A DNA stretch of 64,000 bases from Stenotrophomonas sp. UBA2629 (GCA_002359895.1 DEOB01000006.1:1-64000); one strand, 5' to 3'. Positions 1-7,837 are shown, counted from the stretch's first letter. Numbers and translations: made by a program. The notes: a model not told the origin generated them from the letters alone.

Positions 1-171
1 CGACGCCAAGGAAACGTGTGTTCCCACTGCGGGGATTCGATGCAATGCCGCGCATCGTGCGACCCCGGGTGCGCTTCGCTTACCCGGGCTACGGATTGCC
101 CGGGCTCGGCGGGTGGTTTGCTTACGGATCGCGGGGCAGGCGTTGTCCGGTGATGTGGCTACGCTGTGGCG

Positions 172-237
172 ATGGTCAACTATCGACGTAATCGTGTTGC
201 CGGCGGCACCTACTTCTTCGCCGTTACCTTGCAATGA
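172..237 (+). pseudogene. Truncated RAYT start (first repeat unit)
   Basis: The reading frame MVNYRRNRVAGGTYFF... matches the first 21 residues of the complete RAYT at 3404-3913, with one substitution, and then stops at TGA where a REP palindrome begins. It lacks the HUH motif and the catalytic tyrosine, so it cannot be an active transposase. It is read as a remnant or a captured 5' end. Confidence 0.75.
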
Positions 238-504
238 CGTAGCCCGGGTAAGCGCAGTGCACCCGGGACCGCAGGGCAAAGAAGTCGAGCTGGCGCTCGG
301 CTTTTTTGTTTCGCGCGGTTGTTATTTCCTCTCGATGCCAAGGAAGCGTGTTTTCCCACTGCGGGGATTCGATGCAATGCCGAGCATCGTGCGACCCCGG
401 GTGCGCTGCGCTTACCCGGGCTACGGGTGGACTGGGGTTTGGCGGGTGGCTTGCTTATGGATCGCGGGGCAGGCGTTGTCCGGTGATGTGGCTACGCTGT
501 GGCC

Positions 505-570
505 ATGGTCAACTATCGACGTAATCGTGTTGCCGGCGGCACTTACTTCTTCACCGTTACCTTGCAATGA
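505..570 (+). pseudogene. Truncated RAYT start (second repeat unit)
   Basis: This is a second copy of the 21-codon RAYT 5' end, 333 bp after the first and ending at the same TGA and REP junction. Two copies with the same truncation point show that the truncated unit was duplicated as a block and did not decay twice. Confidence 0.75.
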
Positions 571-769
571 CGTAGCCCGGGTAAGCGCAGCGCACCCGGG
601 ACCGCAGTGCAAAGAAGTCGAGCTGGCGCTCGGCTTTTTTTGTTTCGCGCTGTTGCTACTCATCTCGACGCCAAGGAAACGTGTGTCTCCACTGCGGGGA
701 TTCGACGCAATGCCGCGCATCGTGGGACCCCGGGTGCGCTGCGTTTACCCGGGTTACGGGTCGACCGGG

Positions 770-2163
770 AAAACAGGGGTCAGAGCCTGAGGTATCCCCA
801 CATCTTTGCTCGCAAGATCAATCTGTTACCGGCGTAGCTAGCTGGAAACAAGTGCGCGCATGGCGCAGCCTTCAAGGTGACCAAACCAAAAGAGGACTGA
901 CGACTATGCGCGCCAGCGAAGTATTGCAGAGGTGCCTTTCCGATGCATTGGGTCCCATGCACGCATTACGCGAGCGGGTTTTACTGCGTGCAGTAGATGC
1001 TTTGGCAGCGGGGTGGCGACTGACACTCATCGACATTGCCCGTCGCTGGCCCGATGCCCAGCGTGTGCGCGGGCCGCTCAAGGCCCTGGATCGGCTGCTG
1101 AGTAATCGTCGTCTGCATGCCGAGTGTCAGCCTCTGCAGGTTGCGATGGCGCGATGGCGCGATGGCTGCTACGCGGTCCACGCCCGTTGATCGTGATTGA
1201 CTGGAGTGAATTGAAGACCGACAGATCGTGGTGCCTGCTACGGGCAGGTGTCCCCGTCGGCGGCCGAACATTGACCCTGCTCGATCAGGTTTATGCGGGG
1301 AAAGATCAAGGCTCCCCCCGCGCCGAACGTCATTTCCTGCACTGCCTGCAGAAGCTCGTCCCCGACGGTAAACACCCGATTCTTATCACCGATGCTGGCT
1401 TCCGAACACCGTGGTTTGAAGCAGTACAGGCATTGGGCTGGAGCTGGGTGGGTCGCCTGCGCGGGACCACGCTGGTCAAACCTGCGGCAATAGAAGACAA
1501 GGACGATCAATGGGTTCCCTGTCGCTGCCTTGGGCAACTGGCGCAAGCCCAGCCACGCGAGCTGGAGTTGATGACCATCAATCGCAGCAACCCGTTGTCG
1601 TGCAGGCTCGTCATTCATGGCAAAACACCGCGAGGGCGAAAACATTACACCCGTGGCCATGGCCGCCACATTGCCCGCAATTCCTACAGCCGTAAATCCG
1701 CCGCCCGTGAACGAGAGCCCTGGTTGATCATCGCCTCACCGGATTTGAGAGATGCCAGCTCACGACAACTCATCGGTCTGTATACCCGCCGCATGCAGAT
1801 CGAAGGCAGCTTTCGCGATCTGGAATCACACCGTTATGGCGCTGCATTTGAGGACAGCCTGACCCGTATCGGCCAACGATTGGCGGTGCTACTGATGATC
1901 CACACGCTCGCATGCTTCGCCTGTTGGCTGCTTGGAATGTGCTGCGAACGAAACGGACACGATGCATGGCTGGCACCATCGAAGGCCAGACACAAGCTCT
2001 ACTCAACGCTCCGCGTCGGCCGCGAGGCACTTCTCAAACGATGGCCCACCACACCCATTTTGCAGATGCTCAAGCTACTGAGCGCACTCCCGGAACCGGT
2101 GCGCCGGGAGATGGTCCTGTGCTGAAAAAACGTGGGGATACCTCAGACTCTGACCCCTGTTTT
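770..2163 (+). mobile_element. IS4-type insertion sequence with 32-bp terminal inverted repeats
   Basis: The left end (770-801) and the right end (2132-2163) are inverted repeats matching at 31 of 32 positions. Between them is one transposase gene, disrupted by a frameshift. No clear target-site duplication is visible in the flanks (CCGGGA on the left, GCCCAT on the right). The outermost 16 bases of the ends, AAAACAGGGGTCAGAG, are also the start of the 59-bp repeat beside the RAYT gene at 3076. The element separates the RAYT tandem repeats from the orphan immunity gene. Confidence 0.85.
906..2125 (+). pseudogene. IS4-family transposase, frameshifted
   Basis: The N-terminal part (from ATG 906) and the C-terminal part (ending at 2125) lie in different frames. 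The break is at 1143-1166, where GCGATGGC is repeated three times in tandem; removing one 8-bp copy restores a single 403-residue frame. The C-terminal part has a DDE-type core: VIDWSELK, then a TDAGFR segment, then YTRRMQIEGSFRDLES, which fits the IS4 Y-R-E signature. The usual lysine of that signature is a glutamate here, so even the repaired enzyme might be impaired. I regard it as inactive unless replication slippage or ribosomal frameshifting rescues it. Confidence 0.85.
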
Positions 2164-2181
2164 GCCCATCCGATTACAACA

Positions 2182-2691
2182 TTAATCCATGGAAAGGTTG
2201 CCAGTTTCTGCCAATCTCTGCTTCTCAACAGCAATTCGTCGTTCAAACTCCCACGGCCTCATTAGCCTATTTTGCTGCCGGGCCCAGTCATTTGCGGCCT
2301 CCCATGCGCGCTTAAAGCCCGCGTCATCAACCCAATCCAATGAACGGAGAATCCAATTATTTCTAGATAGAACCAATAGGGACTGCCGCAGCCTGCTGGC
2401 TATAGCACCAACAGCCCCATCATCAACAGTCAGCGCCTCGGCATCCGAACAAAAATAAAACAATGCCTCAATCGGATCTGGCACGACGGCACCACTGCCA
2501 ATAATGCGCCACAACACCCCAAACTCATCAATTAACTTGTCATAATAAACCTCAAAATCAAACAACCCCACCTTAAATGTGACATACCCAATGCGCCCAG
2601 AGGAACGCTCGCCACGATCCTCACCCTCAAATATTCCCACGTCTCGACAAACACCAATTGCATCGAGCCAAAGTTCTTTTTCACTATTCAT
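2182..2691 (-). CDS. Probable immunity protein for the adjacent toxin fragment
   Basis: The product is 169 residues, acidic, without signal peptide or membrane segment, and I do not recognise the family by sequence alone. Its start overlaps the stop of the upstream toxin fragment by four bases, the arrangement typical of toxin-immunity pairs at the 3' end of contact-dependent or Rhs-type toxin genes. By inference it would bind and neutralise the toxin domain at 2688-3077. It is AT-richer than its surroundings, which suggests transfer. The IS right end lies only 18 bp after its stop. Confidence 0.55.
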   Translation of the reverse strand: MNSEKELWLDAIGVCRDVGIFEGEDRGERSSGRIGYVTFKVGLFDFEVYYDKLIDEFGVLWRIIGSGAVVPDPIEALFYFCSDAEALTVDDGAVGAIASRLRQSLLVLSRNNWILRSLDWVDDAGFKRAWEAANDWARQQNRLMRPWEFERRIAVEKQRLAETGNLSMD

Positions 2692-3077
2692 TCTTTCACC
2701 ATCCGCCCCGTCTTTGAATCAAAATAATACCCCCTCAGCTCAAGATATTTAACCTCACGCCAAAATCCGGTCAAACCCCCGTCCTTCTTTAACATATTCC
2801 CACCCGGGTCATAATTCGGAGTTGTTGCCAAGACAATATCATCACCCCTTTGAATGGCCGCATCCAGGAAAGGAGCATTAACCCTATTCCAGAATCCATC
2901 TTCACCAAGGATTCGCTCAAGATCCACGAACAGACGGTCAGGAATATTAAGAACATTGAACGATCCAGGCTGCGGAGCACCCAAATTGACCATGTGCTTA
3001 CTTACCTGCAGATCATCATTAATAATCAACCTCATATCAGCATTAAAATTACCAAGGATAGTTGTGGTCCTGTCCAA
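2688..3077 (-). pseudogene. Detached C-terminal toxin domain of a polymorphic (CdiA/Rhs-like) toxin
   Basis: The 129-residue frame opens with DRTTTILGNFNADMR and ends in an FDSKTGRMVKE tail. Its middle has a GGFN-like segment (GSFNVLNIP), a DDIVLATTP segment and a GLTGFWREVKYL segment. This layout is familiar from C-terminal toxin modules of filamentous-hemagglutinin-like secreted proteins. No N-terminal delivery region is present. The frame enters the 59-bp RAYT-flanking repeat at its first residue and meets an in-frame TAG about 30 bp further upstream. The only available start is a TTG at the junction. It is therefore an orphan cassette whose parent gene was lost or cut at the repeat. Confidence 0.6.
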
Positions 3078-3134
3078 AACAGGGGTCAGAGTCGGGTTTC
3101 CGCTCTAGCCTTTAGCATTGCTTGAGGCCGGAAG
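3076..3134. repeat. 59-bp direct repeat, left copy, flanking the RAYT module
   Basis: This segment matches 3953-4011 at 53 of 59 positions in the same orientation. It begins with the recurring GGGGTCAGAGTCGGGTT motif and ends in GCATTGCTTGAGG. The left copy abuts the truncated toxin frame exactly. Confidence 0.85.
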
Positions 3135-3138
3135 TGAC

Positions 3139-3167
3139 GTAGCTCGGGTAAGCGCAGCGCACCCGGG
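3139..3167. repeat. REP palindrome upstream of RAYT
   Basis: GTAGCTCGGGTAAGCGCAGC followed by GCACCCGGG forms an imperfect hairpin with a GTAG head. The inverted partner lies at 3293-3327, so the pair resembles a bipartite REP unit. Equivalent copies occur at about 64-95, 240-275, 390-425 and 572-605. Confidence 0.75.
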
Positions 3168-3292
3168 ACCGCAGTGCAAAGAACTCGAGCTGGCGCTCGG
3201 CTTTTTTGTTTGGCGCTGTTGCGATTTCCTCTCGACGCCAAGGAAACGTGTTTTTCCACTACGGGGATTCGATGCAATGCCGAGCATCGTGC

Positions 3293-3327
3293 GACCCCGG
3301 GTGCGCTTCGCTTACCCAGGCTACGGG
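3293..3327. repeat. REP palindrome, inverted partner, upstream of RAYT
   Basis: CGACCCCGGGTGCGCTTCGC and the following CTTACCCAGGCTAC are the inverted form of the REP at 3139. The pair brackets about 125 bp of repeat unit that is shared with the tandem array at 1-769. Confidence 0.7.
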
Positions 3328-3403
3328 TTGACTGGGGTTTGAAGGTGATTTTCTTACGGATCGCGGGGCAGGCGTTGTCCGGTGATGTGGCTACGCTGTG
3401 GCG

Positions 3404-3913
3404 ATGGTCAACTATCGACGTAATCGTGTTGCCGGCGGCACCTACTTCTTCACCGTTACCTTGCAGGACCGGCGTAGTGATCTGCTGGTGCGCGAGATCA
3501 ATGCGCTGAAGCAGGCGTGGCGCAGTGCGGCGCAGCGCGTTCCGCATCGGGTGTTGGGCGCTGTAGTGCTGCCGGAGCATCTACACGCGGTGATCCAGAT
3601 GGATGCCAGCACGGACGACTACCCACGGCTGTGGCAGGACATCAAGAAGCGCTTCACCCGCAGGGTCTTCGCACCGGGTCATCAATCCCCTTGGCAGGCA
3701 CGTTACTGGGAACGAACCATCCGCGACGCGAGCCAATTACAAGCTTGCGTGGACTACGTGCATATCAACCCGTTGAAGCATGGCTGGGTGACAGCCGTAC
3801 GTGACTGGCCGCACTCCACTTTTCATCGTTACGTCCGCGAGGGGCTGCTGCCGGAAGACTGGGCGTGTAGCGTACCAGTGGCCGATGTCGGCTTTGGAGA
3901 GCCAGCGCGATAG
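3404..3913 (+). CDS. REP-associated tyrosine transposase (RAYT, Y1_Tnp/HUH family)
   Basis: This single-strand DNA nuclease family recognises and spreads REP palindromes. The 169-residue product has the metal-binding HUH motif as H59-L-H61 inside LPEHLHAVIQM and the likely catalytic tyrosine Y118 in DYVHINPLKHG, both at normal spacing. ATG 3404 is preferred over an in-frame GTG two codons upstream because the truncated copies at 172 and 505 share that ATG. REP palindromes lie on both sides and 59-bp direct repeats flank the whole module, so it looks complete and possibly active. Its first 21 codons are what is duplicated at 172 and 505. Confidence 0.9.
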   Translation: MVNYRRNRVAGGTYFFTVTLQDRRSDLLVREINALKQAWRSAAQRVPHRVLGAVVLPEHLHAVIQMDASTDDYPRLWQDIKKRFTRRVFAPGHQSPWQARYWERTIRDASQLQACVDYVHINPLKHGWVTAVRDWPHSTFHRYVREGLLPEDWACSVPVADVGFGEPAR

Positions 3914-3916
3914 TCC

Positions 3917-3946
3917 GTAGCCCGGGTAAGCACAGCGCCCCCGGGG
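3917..3946. repeat. REP palindrome downstream of RAYT
   Basis: GTAGCCCGGGTAAGCACAGC followed by GCCCCCGGGG is a degenerate REP hairpin four bases after the RAYT stop codon. REPs close to both ends of the gene are typical of this family. Confidence 0.7.
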
Positions 3947-3952
3947 CTTTTG

Positions 3953-4011
3953 AAAACAAAGGTCAGAGTCGGGTTTGCGCTCTGGCCTTTTGCATTGCTT
4001 GAGGCAGGAAG
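3953..4011. repeat. 59-bp direct repeat, right copy, flanking the RAYT module
   Basis: This is the right-hand partner of 3076-3134 with six mismatches. Together they bound an 877-bp period that contains one RAYT gene and its REPs, the structure expected if the module inserted or duplicated as a unit or can be lost by recombination. Confidence 0.85.
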
Positions 4012-4061
4012 AAGTAACGTCTAATAAGTCGTATCCCCCGCTTTAACCTCGAACGCTGCGG

Positions 4062-4298
4062 CTAACGGAGATCGTCAGGCTTGGCCTCTGCCGAGGCGCG
4101 CCGGTAGAGTCCCGGCGTTGACGAGCGTGAGTGGATTGGAATGAGCAGGGGCTTGAGCGCAAGTCCGTCGTGTTGGGTGCAGGAAAGTTCGACATGCCAG
4201 GTGCTGCATTCCACGCCGGTGTCGGCAAAGCGGCAGGATGATGGGTTGTCGATGATGAGGGCCGGGCCTTCCGCTTTGTGATGCAGAACATGCCTCAT
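4062..4298 (-). CDS. Small hypothetical protein (uncertain)
   Basis: A 78-residue frame starts at an ATG (MRHVLHHKAEGPALIIDNPS...). It has a plausible mixed composition with spaced Cys, Trp and His, but no recognised domain, signal peptide or clear ribosome-binding site. The frame continues upstream to 4484 without a better start. It lies alone between the RAYT module and the Lpp-like gene, on the opposite strand to the latter. It may be real or a chance open frame; the rest of 4012-4529 shows nothing else. Confidence 0.3.
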   Translation of the reverse strand: MRHVLHHKAEGPALIIDNPSSCRFADTGVECSTWHVELSCTQHDGLALKPLLIPIHSRSSTPGLYRRASAEAKPDDLR

Positions 4299-4529
4299 GT
4301 TCGCCAGCAGGTATTCACTGCGGGTTCTGATAGGTGACTGCGGGCGCGGGGCGGTGATCGACCTGATGGTGCGGGTCTTCCGGGTGGGTGATGTGTTCAC
4401 ACCACAACACGCGTGCTTAGCATCTCGTTCACAACCCATCCACGTGTTCCAACGGCAGCTGAAAGCGGATCTCAGCATCAGCAAAAACGCCGCTATATTC
4501 CAGACTCCCCAGACGAAGGAGGGAGTGGA

Positions 4530-4799
4530 ATGTTCATGACCAAACAGCAGATGGTGACGGCACGTACGCTCGGTGTGGCTCTTGTCACTGCCGTGAGCCT
4601 CGCTTCTTGTGCGACCTACAAAGAAGAGTTTGCAGGAATCAACTCACGCCTCGATCAGCTCGACACCCGGGTGCAGGGCGCGGCCCAGAGTGCCGAATCC
4701 GCCAATCAATCCGCACAGCAGGCCAACCAACGACTGGATCAGATTGAAGGACGCGTCCAGCGGCTTGAACAGGCGCCTCGCCGCACGCCACGCGGCTAG
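4530..4799 (+). CDS. Lpp-like outer-membrane lipoprotein with alanine-zipper coiled coil
   Basis: The 89-residue product starts at ATG 4530 behind an AAGGAGGG ribosome-binding site. A signal peptide ends in the lipobox LASC, so the cysteine should be lipidated and the protein anchored in the outer membrane. The mature part is a heptad-patterned coiled coil rich in Ala, Gln and Asp (SRLDQLDTRVQG..., then SAQQANQRLDQIEGRVQRL), as in murein lipoproteins of the Lpp/OprI type. Unlike E. coli Lpp it ends in RRTPRG, not lysine, so covalent attachment to peptidoglycan is not assured. The next gene is an L,D-transpeptidase, the enzyme class that links Lpp to the wall, which makes a functional pair plausible. 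Confidence 0.75.
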   Translation: MFMTKQQMVTARTLGVALVTAVSLASCATYKEEFAGINSRLDQLDTRVQGAAQSAESANQSAQQANQRLDQIEGRVQRLEQAPRRTPRG

Positions 4800-4850
4800 C
4801 CGCTCTCGCACGATTCACGACCATCATTTGAATCAGGAGCCCGGTGGCCT

Positions 4851-5645
4851 TTGCTGGCCACTGGCTTCCCTCTTCCTTTTCGCAGGACAGTCTCCAATTC
4901 AGGGAGCACGCGCATCCGTACCTACACATACCCTGCCATCCGGGCCGCCTGTAGCGGGCTGGTAGTGGCGTTGGCTTTGGGCAGCGCCGGCGTGGCCAGC
5001 GCCGAAGATGCCGCCGCGCAGCCGAGCGCTGCGGTTGATCAGCTTCCGCCGGATCAAAACGTATCGGAGACCGTGATTGAACTGGCGGGCTGGGTTGTCG
5101 CAAGCAAAGACAACCAAGGCTATCCGTTTGCGATCATGGACAAGGCGGCCGCACAGATTTTGGTATTCGGCGGCGACGGCCGGCTTCGCGGTGCCGCGCC
5201 AGGGCTGTTTGGCTCGGCGACCGGTGATCACACGGCGCCGGGTGTTGCCGGTATCGCGCTTCGAGAAATACCCGGCCGGGATCGCACAACGCCTGCGGGT
5301 CGTTTTGTGGGTGGTTTCGGCCCATCAAAGGACGCCGGGCGCGTGCTGTGGGTGGACTATGACTCAGCGGTTTCCATCCATCCCACGGCCACCGGCGTAC
5401 CTGCCGAGAGACGCGCTGAACGACTTGCTTCCGCTACGCCAGATGACAACCGCGTCACGCATGGTTGCATCAATCTGGCGCCTGACTTTTACGAACAGAT
5501 CATCCGCACGACGTTCGAGCGCGGTGGGGTGTTCTATATCCTGCCAGACAAGATGTCGCTGGCCGAGACGTTCCCGGAATTCGTGCAAAGCCGCGCGTCC
5601 ACGCAGGACGATGATGGAGACCACGCGAAAGCCGGCAGCCGATGA
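4851..5645 (+). CDS. L,D-transpeptidase (YkuD domain), periplasmic
   Basis: The enzyme would form L,D cross-links in peptidoglycan or attach lipoproteins to it. The 264-residue frame has a hydrophobic signal segment at about 34-50 ending in VASAED. The YkuD active site is intact: SIHP around H177 and THGCINL with catalytic C206. The start is uncertain: the frame begins at TTG 4851 and no ATG precedes the signal peptide. It lies 51 bp after the Lpp-like gene on the same strand and may be cotranscribed with it. Confidence 0.8.
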   Translation: MLATGFPLPFRRTVSNSGSTRIRTYTYPAIRAACSGLVVALALGSAGVASAEDAAAQPSAAVDQLPPDQNVSETVIELAGWVVASKDNQGYPFAIMDKAAAQILVFGGDGRLRGAAPGLFGSATGDHTAPGVAGIALREIPGRDRTTPAGRFVGGFGPSKDAGRVLWVDYDSAVSIHPTATGVPAERRAERLASATPDDNRVTHGCINLAPDFYEQIIRTTFERGGVFYILPDKMSLAETFPEFVQSRASTQDDDGDHAKAGSR

Positions 5646-5734
5646 CGGGAACGCAGGTGACAGAGTCGAGTTGCAGCGATGGTCTTTTGTGTTGAGGCAG
5701 GCCACAGTTTGCAGCAGTGCGAAATGGATTTCAG

Positions 5735-6376
5735 ATGAAGATTTCTGCGGGCTTTTTTCTTGCGACGTGCGCATCGATGGGATTTGCCGCTGACCTGCGG
5801 ACGCCCGAAGCGCTTGCCGCTATCTACCTTGCCGGCAAAACGCATGGGCCCATCCAGAATGTGGAACGGCCAAGTGGCGCCAGCCACGGCGTGCCGGGCA
5901 TGCAATACCTTGAGTTGGTTGAGGCGCCGCAGCGTGTGGCCGATGGCTGCGTGCGTCAGCGCTGGCGTGTGGCTGTGCCTGCTGCGCGCAACGGCGTGCC
6001 ACAGTCGGCGGAGGCAAGCGCCTCGACAGAAGTTGCGCTGAGCGAAAGCCACTGCCCGTTGAATGGCTACGTGAGCATCAATCCCGGGTTGTCCTCGTCA
6101 CAGGCGATTGCGGCGCTTGCGCGGTTGCGCCAACCAGGGGTGTTGTCGGCGCAGGTCACACTTACCTGCTCTGCCGGCGTGGCTGATATGCAATGCAACC
6201 GCGTGAACGCTTTGGTAGACGTGCTCGGCAAGCAGCGTCCCTGGCTCGTCGGGCGGCAAGCGCAGGCGTTCTATGTATGGTTGGGCGAGCGTGGGCAACG
6301 GGTGACGGAGGTACGCTTCAATGCTGAAGGCGCGCCGTCGCTTCAAGCGAGCAGGAAAATTCCGGCGCCGTTCTGA
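5735..6376 (+). CDS. Hypothetical secreted protein
   Basis: The ATG at 5735 gives 213 residues beginning MKISAGFFLATCASMGFA, a clear signal peptide cleaved before ADLRTPEA, so the product is probably periplasmic. Three cysteines in the mature region (CVRQRW, SHCPLNG, TCSAGVADMQCN) could form disulfides. I do not recognise a family. It follows the L,D-transpeptidase by 89 bp on the same strand. A copy of the GGGGTCAGAGTCGGGTT motif lies just after its stop. Confidence 0.65.
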   Translation: MKISAGFFLATCASMGFAADLRTPEALAAIYLAGKTHGPIQNVERPSGASHGVPGMQYLELVEAPQRVADGCVRQRWRVAVPAARNGVPQSAEASASTEVALSESHCPLNGYVSINPGLSSSQAIAALARLRQPGVLSAQVTLTCSAGVADMQCNRVNALVDVLGKQRPWLVGRQAQAFYVWLGERGQRVTEVRFNAEGAPSLQASRKIPAPF

Positions 6377-6389
6377 GGAGGAAAAAACC

Positions 6390-6406
6390 GGGGTCAGAGT
6401 CGGGTT
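6390..6406. repeat. GGGGTCAGAGTCGGGTT motif copy
   Basis: This 17-bp motif is identical to those at 3082-3098 and 7838-7854. It sits 13 bp after a stop codon, is preceded by AAAAAACC, and is followed by GGTTT-type sequence, so AAACC and GGTTT could pair as a short stem. Confidence 0.7.
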
Positions 6407-6448
6407 TCTGCTCCCGGTACAGGACGACCAGGTCAGCCGCGCGTTGGA

Positions 6449-6883
6449 TTACTTGAACGGCTTCTCGAAGCTGCCGTCTTCAAGGCTCGGCACCCGCTGC
6501 GTCACCGCCGCCACGCGTTCGGCGGTGCAGAACTGTTTGTTGGCTTTGATCTGCGCTTCGTGGAAGCCGATGCCGACGATTTCCTGGGTCATGGGGTCCT
6601 GGTCGTATTCGGCCTGCAGCGCGGCCATCACCTTGGCCCTATCCACCGTGACACCGCAGGCGCTTGCCGCGGCGATCCGCGACCATGCGAACTGCAGGTT
6701 GGGGTCCCAGCCCATGGCGTCGCCACCGGTGAAGCCGTTGTCGTAGTGGTACTCGTAGACGTTGGCCTTGATGGCGTAGGCACTCATGCCGCCGCTGCCT
6801 TTGTAGTTGCCGTAGTCGGCTGCGTTCGTCAGCAGCGGGAAGGACAGCGCGGCGATTGCGGTGACGATCAATGTCGTTTTCAT
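6449..6883 (-). CDS. Hypothetical secreted protein
   Basis: The 144-residue product starts at ATG 6883 after an AAGGAG site with seven-base spacing. The signal peptide MKTTLIVTAIAALSFPLLTNA is cleaved before ADYGNY. The mature part is rich in Tyr, Gly and Asn early on (YGNYKGSGGMSAYA) and has two cysteines (SACGV, KQFCTAE). It resembles small periplasmic stress-type proteins in layout only; no family is claimed. It converges with the gene ending at 6376. Confidence 0.7.
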   Translation of the reverse strand: MKTTLIVTAIAALSFPLLTNAADYGNYKGSGGMSAYAIKANVYEYHYDNGFTGGDAMGWDPNLQFAWSRIAAASACGVTVDRAKVMAALQAEYDQDPMTQEIVGIGFHEAQIKANKQFCTAERVAAVTQRVPSLEDGSFEKPFK

Positions 6884-7159
6884 TGGAACTCCTTGGTGGG
6901 GCGGATGAGCGGCATATGCCGTGTCAGCGCATGTGCATCATGCGGTTGTGAAGCATATCGGCCCGAAGGCAGGAAGATGAAAGTGAAATTGCCGGTCAGC
7001 ACCCACCAAGGCGCTGCGATAGCTTTTCTCCCCGCCACTGCATCGGCATGCGTCCTGTCATCGAACGAGTCGGCTCCTTGGCTGGTTACAATCGTGCGCC
7101 CCGACGCGTGCTGCAGTGGCGTTGATTCGGGACACCGTTTTGGTTGATCAGGACAGGGA

Positions 7160-7831
7160 ATGAAACGTCAGATTATTGGGGTGTCGTTGGGGGTGTTGCT
7201 GTTGGCAGGTTGCACGCAGACCACCGACGACAGCAACGATGCGGCGGTTGTCGCGACTGCAACAGTCGATGCGCCGGTAGCGGCTGCGCCTGCGGCGGAA
7301 AGTGCGGTTCCCGACGATGTTGAAGAAGGGGTGGACCCTTCGGTGTGGGACAACGAAGGTGAGCCGGAAGGCGAGACGCCCGGTGAGGAAATCACCTGTG
7401 AGCAGGCGCCGTTGGCAACCTATTTCTTCACCTTGGTGGGTGGGAATTCGGTGGACAACTGTGGCCGTGCCGATCCCAAGGTGGCAGCCGCGTTCGATGA
7501 ACTGATGAAAGAGGCCGCGCAGGGTGACACCGATGACCCGACCGTGGCCTCACAGCGTCAGCGCCTGCTCAGTGGCCCCAGTGCGCCCGGCGTGCCGTTG
7601 CAGGTGGAGGGAGAAACGTGGTGGTACTACACCGCGTGCCAGGCGCATCAGTGCGATACCAATCGACTGGTGATGCTGTACGAGCCCAAGCAATCGAAGC
7701 TGGTGGGTCGGCTGCTGTCGCGGTGCAAAATCTGGTGGCAGGGTGCGCCGAGCGCCGCGCAGCGCGAGCTGCTGAATGCCCAGTCGCCGATTGACGCGGC
7801 AATGCTCAGCGACGGCGAGCCCTGCGAGTAA
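7160..7831 (+). CDS. Ivy-like lysozyme-inhibitor lipoprotein
   Basis: The 223-residue product has a lipoprotein signal ending LLAGC (C18), a low-complexity Ala/Val/Glu/Asp linker to about residue 75, and a C-terminal domain. That domain contains the Ivy hallmark: WWYYTACQAHQCDTNRL, a small disulfide loop C160-x-x-H-x-C165 corresponding to the CKPHDC loop of E. coli Ivy, which plugs the active site of C-type lysozyme. By inference it is a surface or periplasmic lipoprotein that protects peptidoglycan from host or predator lysozyme. The long acidic linker is unusual for the family. It is the last gene before another GGGGTCAGAGTCGGGTT copy. Confidence 0.7.
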   Translation: MKRQIIGVSLGVLLLAGCTQTTDDSNDAAVVATATVDAPVAAAPAAESAVPDDVEEGVDPSVWDNEGEPEGETPGEEITCEQAPLATYFFTLVGGNSVDNCGRADPKVAAAFDELMKEAAQGDTDDPTVASQRQRLLSGPSAPGVPLQVEGETWWYYTACQAHQCDTNRLVMLYEPKQSKLVGRLLSRCKIWWQGAPSAAQRELLNAQSPIDAAMLSDGEPCE

Positions 7832-7837
7832 AAAACC

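Larger units (their letters stand above)
1..769. repeat. Tandem ~332-bp repeat built from RAYT 5' ends and REP palindromes
   Basis: Two full units and a third partial unit lie head to tail. The phrase CGAYGCCAAGGAARCGTGT begins near positions 1, 333 and 666. Each complete unit holds one REP palindrome, about 70 bp of intergenic sequence, the first 21 codons of a RAYT gene, and a second REP in opposite orientation. The same arrangement precedes the intact RAYT gene at 3404. The IS element at 770 cuts off the third unit. No complete gene lies here; short frames across it are incidental. Confidence 0.85.
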
